The translations under genes were made by a program, and so were the position numbers. Below, in pieces: positions 34,498-42,332 of a DNA stretch of 43,085 nt. This stretch comes from an uncultured Saprospiraceae bacterium (lineage in GTDB: Bacteria > Bacteroidota > Bacteroidia > Chitinophagales > Saprospiraceae). Position 1 is the first letter of the stretch. Each line of letters opens with the position of its first letter. The stretch is from positions 1 to 43,085 of the forward strand of contig CAJQQY010000048.1 of assembly GCA_905480595.1 (NCBI GenBank), in the 5' to 3' direction. The notes below the pieces were generated by a model, which saw only the letters and a program-made list of their open reading frames with translations, had not been told where the DNA came from and searched no databases.

Positions 34498-35805
34498 ATG
34501 AAAAAAACAATCCTTACCTCCGCCTTCTTTTTATTCACTCAAATCATCTTTGCTCAAGACTCCACTCAATGGAAATTTGATTATGATTTGGAAGCAAGTG
34601 CACTACATATAAATCCCGGTCTTACTTCTGAAGAGATTCTAATTGATCCAATCATTTATAGGAAAAGAAGAACTAATAATATATTCAGACCACGTAGAGA
34701 ATTCGTTTCAGATAATCCCAATTTTCACACCGCAAGTTATATTGGAGTAAAAATCAAGACTAGTTTTAAAGATAAATATAAATTCCAAAGCAATCTATAT
34801 TTTGAACATCGAGGCGCATCTTATGGATCTAATGATAGAGACAATATTGTTTGGTTTCCCCACTTTCAATTTTCGGGAATAGATACTTTTCTTATTTTTA
34901 AAAAAGAAATTATCATTGATGCACAAGCTGGCAACTTTGTCCAAGCTCAAATTAATAATGGTTTAAAAATTTATAATCAAGATTATCAAGGAGTTAACTT
35001 TAGAGTATCTCATCAAAATATATTTTTTGAATATCATCAAGTGGGCGACCTCGACAATCAAATTGGATTGAACTTAGAAGAATATATCCATCTGTCACTC
35101 GGTTTTGAAAATGAAGATTTTCGATTGATATTTTCACAGAATAGAAATTTGACAGGAAATTCGATTGCGTTTAAAAGTTATTGGGATTCAGATATTTCCT
35201 TTAATTATTTTCTCAAAGAAAAAGGGGAATTATACTTTCAATATGGTCACCGGTATAATAATAAAATTGACCTTGCTAAAAATGGTGCTTTTGTACTTGG
35301 AGCAAAATCCTCGCTGATCAATAATGAAAAGATTAAATGGAATATAAATCCATCTTTGCGCTATTATTCTGCTAATTATAATGAGGGACACTACAATCCC
35401 AATTTTACTTATCGAGATCCTAACAAAGGTCTTTATGCCAATACTGCAGGTCGTTTTCTATATCCTTTAAGAAATTATTATTATGATTTTGATCGGTGGG
35501 CGGTACATACCGAATATCAAGATGAAGATGTTTTCAGTATCGCTTTGAAAACTGATTTTGATATAAAACTATGGGAAAGATTTCATGTAAAAACAAATAT
35601 AGAAACGCTTTCCATTCATAGAGACAAAGAATTCTATACCAATTACTTTTATGTTATTGATCTATATTATACTATTAGAAAAGACTTCCAACTAGGATTT
35701 ATCATTTCAAACAAAACCTATAATTTAGATGCTTCCTTCCCTACATTTTACATGATGAAAGAACCAATGTTTGGAGTCCATTTAAAACTTGATTCTATTA
35801 AGTAA
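34498..35805 (+). CDS. Putative outer-membrane beta-barrel protein
   Basis: A 435-aa protein with signal peptide MKKTILTSAFFLFTQIIFAQ (cleavage after residue 19 or 20). The mature part is rich in aromatic residues, with alternating-hydrophobicity strands separated by short polar turns (for example KFQSNLYFEHRG, FRVSHQNIFFEYHQVG, ELYFQYGHRYNN, IKWNINPSLRYYSANY, FQLGFIISNK). It ends in a strand with hydrophobic or charged residues (MFGVHLKLDSIK). This is typical of Bacteroidota outer-membrane barrels of about 16-18 strands. I see no plug or TonB box, and the substrate is unknown. A strong terminator follows, and the ECF sigma gene lies 142 bp downstream. Confidence 0.72.
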   Translation: MKKTILTSAFFLFTQIIFAQDSTQWKFDYDLEASALHINPGLTSEEILIDPIIYRKRRTNNIFRPRREFVSDNPNFHTASYIGVKIKTSFKDKYKFQSNLYFEHRGASYGSNDRDNIVWFPHFQFSGIDTFLIFKKEIIIDAQAGNFVQAQINNGLKIYNQDYQGVNFRVSHQNIFFEYHQVGDLDNQIGLNLEEYIHLSLGFENEDFRLIFSQNRNLTGNSIAFKSYWDSDISFNYFLKEKGELYFQYGHRYNNKIDLAKNGAFVLGAKSSLINNEKIKWNINPSLRYYSANYNEGHYNPNFTYRDPNKGLYANTAGRFLYPLRNYYYDFDRWAVHTEYQDEDVFSIALKTDFDIKLWERFHVKTNIETLSIHRDKEFYTNYFYVIDLYYTIRKDFQLGFIISNKTYNLDASFPTFYMMKEPMFGVHLKLDSIK

Positions 35806-35824
35806 AAACTTTAGCCACCTTCAT

Positions 35825-35869
35825 CTTCACAAGGTGACTTAGAGTCGCCTTGTGAAGAATTATTTTTTT
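35825..35869 (+). terminator. Intrinsic terminator after the barrel protein gene
   Basis: CTTCACAAGGTGAC pairs with GTCGCCTTGTGAAG (one G-T wobble, 5-nt loop). It is followed by AATTATTTTTTT. Confidence 0.9.
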
Positions 35870-35947
35870 CTAAAAAAAAATCTATCTCTCCGTGCAGTTC
35901 CTCTTTTCCAATCGTCTATATTGTAACTGCATTGATTTTTTTAAATT

Positions 35948-36520
35948 ATGAAATCAAAAAAACATTTTCCAAATCAAGATTCGGAATCAGATGAAGCATT
36001 ATATATCGCTTGGTGTGAAGGAAATCGTGACGCCGCAAATGTATTGTTACAAAAATATCAATCGCAAGTTTTAATGATGGCATATCATTATTGCAAAAAT
36101 TCAGAAGTCGCCAAAGACATCACTCAAAATGTATGGATTGAGATCTGCAAAAAAGCAAAATTTAATCACGAAATCAGGTCTTTTAAATCATTTATTTTTG
36201 TGGTTTGTCGGAACAAATTTCTAGATTATTTTAGGAAAAATAAAAACTCGAAAGAGTCATCTTCTCCTCCAAATGAATTACCAGATGACAGATCTTTTAG
36301 TTTGGAAAAACAAATTGATCAAAAAGAAAAAGTACAGCTTTCTAAACAATTAATATTCGGATTACCACCACTACAAAAAGAGTGTTTCACCCTTTATGTT
36401 TTAGAAGAAATGAGCATGGAAGAAATTGCCATTCAACTTAATATTTCAGTCAACCAAGTCCGAGGAAGAATTGATCGAGCGAAAAAGCGAATGAAAAACT
36501 TAAAGAAAAAGATTCAATGA
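35948..36520 (+). CDS. ECF-family RNA polymerase sigma factor
   Basis: A 190-aa sigma-70 family protein with region 2 (YIAWCEGNRDAANVLLQKYQ ... AKDITQNVWIEICKKA ... FIFVVCRNKFLDYFRKNK, residues 18-100) and region 4 (LPPLQKECFTLYVLEEMSMEEIAIQLNISVNQVRGRIDRAKKRM, 137-185). There is no region 1 or 3, so it belongs to the ECF group. Its stop codon overlaps the start of the next gene (ATGA), indicating translational coupling with a membrane protein that is likely its anti-sigma factor. An imperfect TATATTG box lies about 30 nt upstream. Confidence 0.92.
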   Translation: MKSKKHFPNQDSESDEALYIAWCEGNRDAANVLLQKYQSQVLMMAYHYCKNSEVAKDITQNVWIEICKKAKFNHEIRSFKSFIFVVCRNKFLDYFRKNKNSKESSSPPNELPDDRSFSLEKQIDQKEKVQLSKQLIFGLPPLQKECFTLYVLEEMSMEEIAIQLNISVNQVRGRIDRAKKRMKNLKKKIQ

Positions 36521-37788
36521 AAAATAATTTTGACATCATATATTTGAAAAAGTACGTCGAAAATCAATTGACTGCTGAGGAAGATTTTGAGATTGGAATA
36601 GCGATGCAATCTGATTCAAATTTACAGATGATTGTAGAAGGTATTGAGCAATATCTAGAAACAGAAACTTCTCTCCCGCTTGAAGATTTTATCAAAAAAT
36701 CTAACGCTCAATTGAACGAAGATTTATCTTCCTATTTAAATTGGAGTGTCGATCAAACAGAAACTTTAGCACCTAGTGAAAAATCATTTAAACATTGGCT
36801 AGTCGAAAATAATCTTTTTTCAAAAATCCCTTTAGCAATTGTAATTACATTGTTAAGTTCGGTATTTATTACATTTTTCCTTTCAAAACCATTACAAATT
36901 GAAATTGAGAATCCCATTAAATCGATCAGTTATTTATTTCAAGTTTTTCTTTTAGTTTCAGTTTGGGCATTTTATTTAAAATCGAATGCACCAAAAGTTC
37001 CTTTCAATAGTAACTACTTTCGAGCCTTTTTAGGACGGCGCCAACTGTGGGAAATATTAGAAAAATTAGTAGCAGCTTGGAGTCTTCTTTATTTGGTATT
37101 ATTTGTTTTTTCCTTGACTAATTTAAATAAAGATTTAGGAGTTCCTTTGTTGAATTTTTTCAATAATGTCACCATTATTTATATTTACCTTTCTTACTTT
37201 TCACTCAACTCAAACTCCTTGAATTTGACCTACGAAAATGATTTAAGGAAAATCACGAAGGAGCCGATTCGTAAAATTGAAAGGCGGGGATGGTTAGCTG
37301 TCGTAGTTGTTTTGGGTATTGAAATTATATTATTGCAAAGCTATTCTAGTGTGACATCTGTTGGTCAAAGTTTCCAATTATTATTCGGTTTAGGTTCTGG
37401 TTTAGCAGGGATGGCATTCACAACAAACTTAGTTCGAAGATTGGGAAGCAAAGATTTTAGCTTGGAAGATTCGACGATAACATTGTTACTTTTTTATGCA
37501 GGAATCCAACCGCTTTTACCATTTATATTTCCAGAATCGGAAAGCAGTATCAGTTCGTTATTTCCTGATAAAAATATAGGAAATGTGTTTTCTATTTTAC
37601 TAGTTTTTTGTGCTCTTGTTGGAAAATTATTATTGTTGGCTTTTATCTTTTGGGGCATCAAAACTAATCGTATTATTCATTATTTAAAAAATGTACATCA
37701 ACGAAATATCAATCATCCAAAAGTGATTCAGGCGACTTTGGAAGAATTGAAAGAGGAGGAAAATGAGCAGCCGTTTTCTACTAACTAA
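36517..37788 (+). CDS. Polytopic membrane protein, putative anti-sigma factor
   Basis: A 423-aa protein. The N-terminal 110 residues are cytoplasmic and resemble Bacteroidota anti-sigma N-domains (IIYLKKYVENQLTAEEDFEIGIAMQSDSNLQMIVEGIEQYL). About eight transmembrane helices follow, for example IPLAIVITLLSSVFITFFL, SYLFQVFLLVSVWAFYL, WLAVVVVLGIEIILLQSY, LLLLAFIFWGI. A charged C-terminal tail (ATLEELKEEENEQPF) ends the protein. There is no periplasmic sensor domain; the loops are short. The 4-bp overlap with the sigma gene makes the anti-sigma role likely. Usual anti-sigma factors have one transmembrane helix, so this one is atypical and may sense a membrane state. Confidence 0.75.
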   Translation: MKNNFDIIYLKKYVENQLTAEEDFEIGIAMQSDSNLQMIVEGIEQYLETETSLPLEDFIKKSNAQLNEDLSSYLNWSVDQTETLAPSEKSFKHWLVENNLFSKIPLAIVITLLSSVFITFFLSKPLQIEIENPIKSISYLFQVFLLVSVWAFYLKSNAPKVPFNSNYFRAFLGRRQLWEILEKLVAAWSLLYLVLFVFSLTNLNKDLGVPLLNFFNNVTIIYIYLSYFSLNSNSLNLTYENDLRKITKEPIRKIERRGWLAVVVVLGIEIILLQSYSSVTSVGQSFQLLFGLGSGLAGMAFTTNLVRRLGSKDFSLEDSTITLLLFYAGIQPLLPFIFPESESSISSLFPDKNIGNVFSILLVFCALVGKLLLLAFIFWGIKTNRIIHYLKNVHQRNINHPKVIQATLEELKEEENEQPFSTN

Positions 37789-37876
37789 TTTTTAATTATT
37801 TTTCACTTGGTGAACTTTTCTAATATAACAATTGTAGTTTAAAATATCTTACCATTTATTTCCAATTATTTTTCAG

Positions 37877-37904
37877 GCAGAGACAAAGCGTATCTTGCCT
37901 CTAC
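37877..37904. repeat. Degenerate GTAGAGACAAG-type palindrome
   Basis: GCAGAGACAA ... TTGCCTCTAC (8 of 10 arm positions pair, 8-nt loop). It resembles the GTAGAGAC...GTCTCTAC palindromes dispersed in Bacteroidota and cyanobacterial genomes, but is degenerate. Based on recollection of the motif only. Confidence 0.45.
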
Positions 37905-38215
37905 AGGACATCATTCTTAGATATTTAGAAAATCAATTCTTACTAATTACATATTTCAAAAAAACAAAGTTAAACTTATCATAATGTGTATCTTTTCACT
38001 TGATCCACATTATATAAATACTTTATCTTATATGAAGTCATGTAAAATAAAAGTGTGAATCGAGAAAACAATCCGTAAAAGACTTCCTCTTCAAAACGGA
38101 TTAACTTCCTCTAATCAATTCAATCTAAACACTTTACATTTTATTAACTTGAAAAACAAGTTTATAACGAAATTGAAAAATTTGATTCTAAGCAATTTTA
38201 GTTTTGAATTTATTA

Positions 38216-38256
38216 TAGACTTTATCCTAATGGATTTTGCCTTATGATAAAGTCTA
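38216..38256. repeat. 11-bp inverted repeat upstream of the 71-aa ORF
   Basis: TAGACTTTATC (38216-38226) and GATAAAGTCTA (38246-38256) are perfect, with a 19-nt loop, 64 bp before the ATG at 38321. There is no T-tract, so an operator or RNA structure is as likely as a terminator. Confidence 0.6.
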
Positions 38257-38320
38257 AAATATGATGTAAAAATTACATCGACTAAAAACAATTTTTATTA
38301 ACCTTTTAAATTTTTCCAGT

Positions 38321-38536
38321 ATGGACAATTTGAAAATTAGAGTGGTAATTACCACCATCGAGAAATTTATTTCCACGGAACCACCAGGTGACGTCGAAGG
38401 GAACTGTAGCAATTTATTTTGGAAAAAGTTAGCACATACAGCTAATATTTTGCACCAAAATTTTTGTTATGAATTACAACGGATTTATGATGCCAAACTA
38501 AAATTTCATAAGGTGCAAATGCATCGATTAGAATAA
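38321..38536 (+). CDS. Small unknown protein (71 aa)
   Basis: A 71-aa basic protein (MDNLKIRVVITTIEKFISTEPP...FYELQRIYDAKLKFHKVQMHRLE region, with NILHQNFCYELQRIYDAK helical). It has no signal peptide or membrane segment and no recognised family. Support comes from an ATG start, a composition compatible with a real protein, and a terminator whose stem overlaps the stop codon. A perfect 14-bp palindrome GTGGTAATTACCAC (38342-38355) lies in codons 8-12. If not coding, the segment between the upstream inverted repeat and the terminator could be a non-coding RNA. Confidence 0.45.
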   Translation: MDNLKIRVVITTIEKFISTEPPGDVEGNCSNLFWKKLAHTANILHQNFCYELQRIYDAKLKFHKVQMHRLE

Positions 38537-38598
38537 CCTATAATTACATCCGTCTCCAATGACGTAAAAAATTGCGTTCTTGTAGGTTATTCTTTTTT
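38530..38598 (+). terminator. Terminator with large loop overlapping the 71-aa ORF stop
   Basis: AGAATAACCTA (38530-38540) pairs with TAGGTTATTCT (38583-38593), followed by T5. The 42-nt loop contains a weak GACG/CGTTC pairing. Confidence 0.65.
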
Positions 38599-38611
38599 CT
38601 GCAAATTATAC

Positions 38612-39451
38612 CTACGTGAACAAAAAAGAATCATCAATCTCTTCCGAAAAATCAATTCCCCTCTCAGATAATTCCCAATAGGTTTCTTTATCTATTCTTG
38701 TTTTATTGATGTAACCCCACTTTTCCATTTCGTCGAGTGACTGAAATATAAATTTTCGTTTATTTATTTTGGAACGTTTATAGATTTCACTCATTCTTAA
38801 ACCGTTAGGCTGATCTGAAGTTACTCCTTTCAAAATACTTACTACACAAATTTTTGCAAGTGAAAAATCCAACACATTTTTAAATTGAATTTCATCTTGA
38901 GCAATAGCATTTTCCAATTGTTTGATATTCTTTTTCATTTCATTCTTGAGAGAAATATCCTTGGGTTCTTGCACAACTGATGATTCAATTTTATGAACCT
39001 CTTTTTCAAAAACATTTTTTAAAGTAATCTTAATTCGATTTCCAACATGCACTAAAAACCCTGCGAAGTCTGCTTCGTCCATTTCGACTAGTGGATTATT
39101 TGCTGCATTTAAAGTTTGGAAAAATGAAAGAGGATGTTCATTTATCATACAATGATTTACAAAAATAGATCTGATAATCACTCCTTCTTGCTTGGATAAT
39201 TCTAGCAATTGTCGCCACTCTTTTTCAAGCAAGTCTGAACCTAGATATGGAGCACTTAATAAAATGAATACTACTTTTGTGGATTGGAAAATTTTTGATT
39301 TTGCTGTTTCAATATCTTCACCTGCTTCAATTTGAGAGTTGTCCCAAATGTGAAACCCCAATTCATCTTGTCTTGGTTTAAGATGTAATTTTATTAGATC
39401 AGTCCATTTTTGATCGGTAGGTTCATAGCTGAGGTAGATGTCTTTTCTCAT
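38612..39451 (-). CDS. TIR-domain protein with C-terminal winged-helix-like domain
   Basis: A 279-aa cytoplasmic protein. The N-terminal TIR domain (1-145) has DIYLSYEPTDQKW (box 1 equivalent), FHIWDNSQIEAGEDI, the VVFILLSAPYLGSDLLEKEW segment with candidate NADase glutamate E78, and the late HVGNRIKITL helix. A charged helical linker (150-195) is followed by a winged-helix-like C-terminus (KICVVSILKGVT...GLRMSEIYKRSKINKRKFIFQSLDEMEKWGYINK...YWELSERG). Bacterial TIR domains often degrade NAD or make cyclic-ADP-ribose signals in anti-phage defence. A wHTH partner is unusual. No other defence gene is adjacent. The gene is divergent from the MerR regulator. Plain signalling or regulatory roles remain possible. 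Confidence 0.82.
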   Translation of the reverse strand: MRKDIYLSYEPTDQKWTDLIKLHLKPRQDELGFHIWDNSQIEAGEDIETAKSKIFQSTKVVFILLSAPYLGSDLLEKEWRQLLELSKQEGVIIRSIFVNHCMINEHPLSFFQTLNAANNPLVEMDEADFAGFLVHVGNRIKITLKNVFEKEVHKIESSVVQEPKDISLKNEMKKNIKQLENAIAQDEIQFKNVLDFSLAKICVVSILKGVTSDQPNGLRMSEIYKRSKINKRKFIFQSLDEMEKWGYINKTRIDKETYWELSERGIDFSEEIDDSFLFT

Positions 39452-39619
39452 AAATTCGTTTTAGGTTGTTTTATTTTTTCCAAACAAAACGCAACGTGTA
39501 ATAGTTTTTAAATAATTATAAATCGTTAATTATCAACAACTTATCTTCTTTAATCTAAGTTTCAAAAATAGTAAACATTTTGGTTTTAAAAATAATTTGA
39601 AAAAAAACTTCAAAAAAAA

Positions 39620-39653
39620 TTTGACTCTCCCCCAACGTCATACCCTATCTTTG
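39620..39653 (+). promoter_or_regulatory. MerR-gene promoter with internal dyad operator
   Basis: TTTG (39620-39623), a 22-nt spacer and TATCTTTG (39646-39653) form a promoter for the gene at 39671. Within the spacer TGAC (39622-39625) and GTCA (39637-39640) form a dyad with 11 nt between. This is the placement expected for a MerR-family activator that reshapes a long spacer, so autoregulation is likely. Confidence 0.6.
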
Positions 39654-39670
39654 TATCTCAATGAATAATT

Positions 39671-40435
39671 ATGCATAAATATTCCGTCCAACAATTATCA
39701 AAAATTGCAGGTGTAAGTGTTCGAACCTTACACCACTATGATCGCATTGGTTTGCTAAAACCTGCAGAACGTTCTGAAAAGAATTACCGCTTTTATGGCA
39801 AAGCAGAGTTATTGAGATTACAGCAGATCTTATTTTATAAGGAATTAGATTTCTCTTTAAAAGAAATTGCTAAAATTTTAAATGATCCTAATTTTGATTT
39901 TCTAAAAGCCTTAGAATTCCATCAGGTGGAATTACTTCGACGAGCAGATCAGATGCAACAACTTTTGGCAACGGTGGACAAAACTATTCATTCACTAAAA
40001 AACAAAAAAGATATGATGTCAGGTAAAGAATTATATGAAGGTTTCTCACAAGAGAAAATCGATTCCATGCGTAATGAAGTAAAAAAACGTTGGGGCGCAA
40101 AAGAGCTTTTGGAGGTCGAAGAGCGCATTCAAAAATTAGGCAAAGAAGGTTGGGATGACCACAAAGCAAAAGGAGAAGAAATCAATAAATTACTCGCGGA
40201 GTTAATGGATTTTCATCCTTCGGAAAAACAAGTTCAACAAGCTGTTGCGATGCATTTTAAACACCTTAATTTTTACTATGAAGTATCGAAAGAACGATAT
40301 GAAGGTTTGGGAAAAATGTATGTGGAGGATGAAAGGTTTAAAGCGCATTATGAAAAATATAGAAATGGATTAGCAGTATTTTTGAGAGATGCAATTTTTG
40401 TTTTTTGTCAAAATGAGCTAAAAGTTTTAGAGTGA
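39671..40435 (+). CDS. MerR-family regulator with TipAS effector domain
   Basis: A 254-aa protein. The N-terminal MerR winged helix (YSVQQLSKIAGVSVRTLHHYDRIGLLKPAERSEKNYRFY, residues 4-43) is followed by the dimerisation coiled coil (70-115). The C-terminal TipAS domain (EKIDSMRNEVKKRWG ... HPSEKQVQQAVAMHFKHLNFYYEVSKERYEGLGKMYVEDERFKAHYEK) binds hydrophobic or thiopeptide drugs in Streptomyces TipA. It probably activates its own promoter and possibly the operon downstream on sensing a drug-like ligand. Only one promoter of the long-spacer, dyad-containing type is seen, its own. Confidence 0.94.
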   Translation: MHKYSVQQLSKIAGVSVRTLHHYDRIGLLKPAERSEKNYRFYGKAELLRLQQILFYKELDFSLKEIAKILNDPNFDFLKALEFHQVELLRRADQMQQLLATVDKTIHSLKNKKDMMSGKELYEGFSQEKIDSMRNEVKKRWGAKELLEVEERIQKLGKEGWDDHKAKGEEINKLLAELMDFHPSEKQVQQAVAMHFKHLNFYYEVSKERYEGLGKMYVEDERFKAHYEKYRNGLAVFLRDAIFVFCQNELKVLE

Positions 40436-40439
40436 TTAT

Positions 40440-40473
40440 TTTACCGCAGGGTTTGAATTAACTCTGCGGTAAA
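40440..40473 (+). terminator. Hairpin terminator after the MerR gene
   Basis: TTTACCGCAG (40440-40449) pairs with CTGCGGTAAA (40464-40473), 14-nt loop, flanked by ATTATT and TAAAC. The T-tract is short, so termination may be partial. Confidence 0.6.
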
Positions 40474-40486
40474 TAAACTATTTTTG
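40452..40486 (+). promoter_or_regulatory. Promoter for the hydrolase-Nudix-GNAT operon
   Basis: TTTG (40452-40455), in the loop of the preceding hairpin, a 23-nt spacer, and TATTTTTG (40479-40486), 13 nt before the ATG at 40500. Confidence 0.5.
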
Positions 40487-40499
40487 CGAAAAAAGAATT

Positions 40500-41039
40500 A
40501 TGTATTTCAATATTCCAGGTCTTCGAAATTCAGGGGACGATCATTGGCAAACACTTTGGGAAAAACAATATCCCAACGATTTTATCCGAATAAACCAAGA
40601 CAATTGGGAACAACCAAATTGTGAGGATTGGGTCAATAGAATAGAAGAAGTTTTAAGTCAACATGATTTGGAAAATGTCATTTTGATTGGTCATTCAGTT
40701 GGTTGCGCTACTATTGTCAACTGGTATCGAAAATTTCAACACAAAATTAAAGGAGCTCTTTTAGTCGCACCCAGCGATGTCGAGCGAGGCGATTACCCAA
40801 CTTATATTACTGGTTTTATTCCTTTGCACTTGGATCGATTACCTTTTCCAACTGTGGTGGTAACAAGTTCAGATGACCCTGTTGTTGATTTTGAACGTGC
40901 TGAATATTTTGCAGACATTTGGGGTAGTGATTTAGTGAGGATTGAAAATGGTGGACACCTCGAGAGAAGTATCGGAACTAATAATTGGGAATCCGGAATT
41001 AAATTGTTACAAAAAATCCAAAATCATGAATCGTCCTAA
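40500..41039 (+). CDS. Small alpha/beta hydrolase, RBBP9/YdeN family
   Basis: A 179-aa single-domain serine hydrolase. It begins with the family signature YFNIPGLRNSGDDHWQTLWE. The nucleophile is S66 in GHSVG, the acid probably D126 (TSSDDPVVD) and the base H153 (NGGHLER), so the triad is complete. The natural substrate of the family is unknown; esterase activity is likely. It is cytoplasmic. Its 3' end overlaps the Nudix gene by 14 bp, so the three genes to 41960 are translated as an operon. Confidence 0.9.
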   Translation: MYFNIPGLRNSGDDHWQTLWEKQYPNDFIRINQDNWEQPNCEDWVNRIEEVLSQHDLENVILIGHSVGCATIVNWYRKFQHKIKGALLVAPSDVERGDYPTYITGFIPLHLDRLPFPTVVVTSSDDPVVDFERAEYFADIWGSDLVRIENGGHLERSIGTNNWESGIKLLQKIQNHESS

Positions 41040-41454
41040 TGTTGGAATCGGAATAATCATCCAAAATTCGAATGGTGAAATTCTAATCGGCAAACGAAAA
41101 GGAAGCCATTCTCCATTCTATTCCATCCCAGGAGGACATTTAGAAAGGGGCGAAACTTTTGAAGAAGGTATCAAAAAAGAAGTTTTGGAAGAAACTGGAT
41201 TAACAATTGAAAAACCTGTAGTTATTGGCGTAACAAACAATTTACGGACTTTTAAAGAAAGTGGAATTCATCATATTTCAGTCAATATGTTTACTGATGA
41301 TTTTAAAGGAATCCCAAAAGCAATGGAACCTGAAAAATGTGAAGAATGGTTTTGGGTGAAACCTCAAGAATTACCTCAACCTCATTTTGATGCCAGCGAA
41401 TTTGCGGTAGAGTGTTTTTTGAAAAAACAATTTTACATAAAAAATCAAAAATGA
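41026..41454 (+). CDS. Nudix hydrolase
   Basis: The protein is 142 aa from the ATG at 41026 (MNRPNVGIGIIIQNSNG); the longer open frame upstream overlaps the hydrolase gene and is rejected. The Nudix box is GGHLERGETFEEGIKKEVLEETGLTI, which fits Gx5Ex7REUxEExGU except that the usual Arg is Lys (KEVLEETG). The glutamates that bind the metal remain. Members cleave nucleoside diphosphate-linked compounds such as damaged dNTPs or ADP-ribose. The Phe/Tyr-rich SHSPFYSIPGG and EWFWVKPQELP suggest the MutT/NUDT15-like cytosolic branch, but the substrate cannot be set. It overlaps the hydrolase (14 bp) and GNAT (4 bp) genes. Confidence 0.92.
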   Translation: MNRPNVGIGIIIQNSNGEILIGKRKGSHSPFYSIPGGHLERGETFEEGIKKEVLEETGLTIEKPVVIGVTNNLRTFKESGIHHISVNMFTDDFKGIPKAMEPEKCEEWFWVKPQELPQPHFDASEFAVECFLKKQFYIKNQK

Positions 41455-41960
41455 AAATTCGTCAAGAAACTCCTCAAGATTTCCAAGCAGTTTACGAAAT
41501 AAATCACCTTGCATTTGAGCAAGAAGGCGAAAGTCAATTAATTGAAAAAATTAGAAAAGGGAAAACTTTCGTTCGGGAACTTTCTCTAGTTGCTGAGCAA
41601 AATGAAAAAGTCATCGGCCATATTCTTTTTTCCAAAATAAAAATTATTGGAGAGCAATCCTACCCTTCCCTTGCCCTTGCGCCTATGGCAGTTCATCCTG
41701 ATTTTCAAAATAAAGGAATTGGAAGTAAATTGGTAATTGCGGGATTACAAATTGCGAAAAATCTAAATTTCGAACACGTTATAGTTTTAGGCCACAAAGA
41801 CTTTTATCCAAATTTCGGTTTTCAGAAAGCATCAAAATGGAATATCCAATGTCCATTTGAAGTGCCTGATGATCATTTTATGGCAATTGAATTGATGGAA
41901 GGAAGTTTAGAAAATAAAGGTGGATTCGTGGAATATCCTCCAGTCTTTAATGACGTGTAA
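41451..41960 (+). CDS. GNAT N-acetyltransferase (YhbS-like)
   Basis: The protein is 169 aa from the ATG at 41451, whose ATGA overlaps the Nudix stop codon. The GNAT fold has an N-terminal strand-helix (MKIRQETPQDFQAVYEINHLAF), a central VIGHILFSKI strand and the acetyl-CoA loop LALAPMAVHPDFQNKGIGSKLV (motif A, Q/RxxGxG/A). It also has HVIVLGHKDFYPNFGFQKAS, characteristic of the YhbS group. It would acetylate an amine on a small molecule or protein of unknown identity. Last gene of the operon. Confidence 0.92.
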   Translation: MKIRQETPQDFQAVYEINHLAFEQEGESQLIEKIRKGKTFVRELSLVAEQNEKVIGHILFSKIKIIGEQSYPSLALAPMAVHPDFQNKGIGSKLVIAGLQIAKNLNFEHVIVLGHKDFYPNFGFQKASKWNIQCPFEVPDDHFMAIELMEGSLENKGGFVEYPPVFNDV

Positions 41961-42332
41961 AACTTGAAAGAATAATCCTGGGATAAATTTAATCATTGGT
42001 ATCGAGATTTCTAAAACTTGAAAAGGGCACATATGAACTCCGTAAATGGCAACCTTCCTTTAAAAATATCATCAGTCCGTACAAAAAAATAAGGGTAATA
42101 CACTTACCAAAAAATTAAAAAAGCCAATTATTTTCCCTTTTTACAAAAGTTAAATCTGCTCTTTGCCTTTTTTTAGCTTCCACTTCTTATATTAGCTTAA
42201 ATATCTCCCCCATCAAATAGACCCATCTTATAACTATCATACTATGACGTTGTTAAAATGTCTCTTTGACCTACTTTCTTTAAACTAAAAAGAGATACTA
42301 AAACAACTTCTTCAAATGAAAATGTCTTTTTA
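41961..42332. other. 372-bp gene-free region
   Basis: AT-rich. No open frame, strong hairpin or full promoter match was found. It presumably holds the 3' end of the preceding operon and the promoter of the next gene. Confidence 0.35.

Larger units (their letters stand above)
37789..38320. other. 532-bp gene-free region with two palindromes
   Basis: AT-rich sequence after the anti-sigma gene. It holds a degenerate dispersed-type palindrome (37877-37904) and an 11-bp inverted repeat (38216-38256). No ORF or recognisable RNA gene otherwise. Confidence 0.45.

Noticed and set aside
40942-41025. Upstream extension of the Nudix protein
   Set aside because: These 28 codons overlap the hydrolase gene. 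The ATG at 41026 fits the Nudix N-terminus and the operon overlap.
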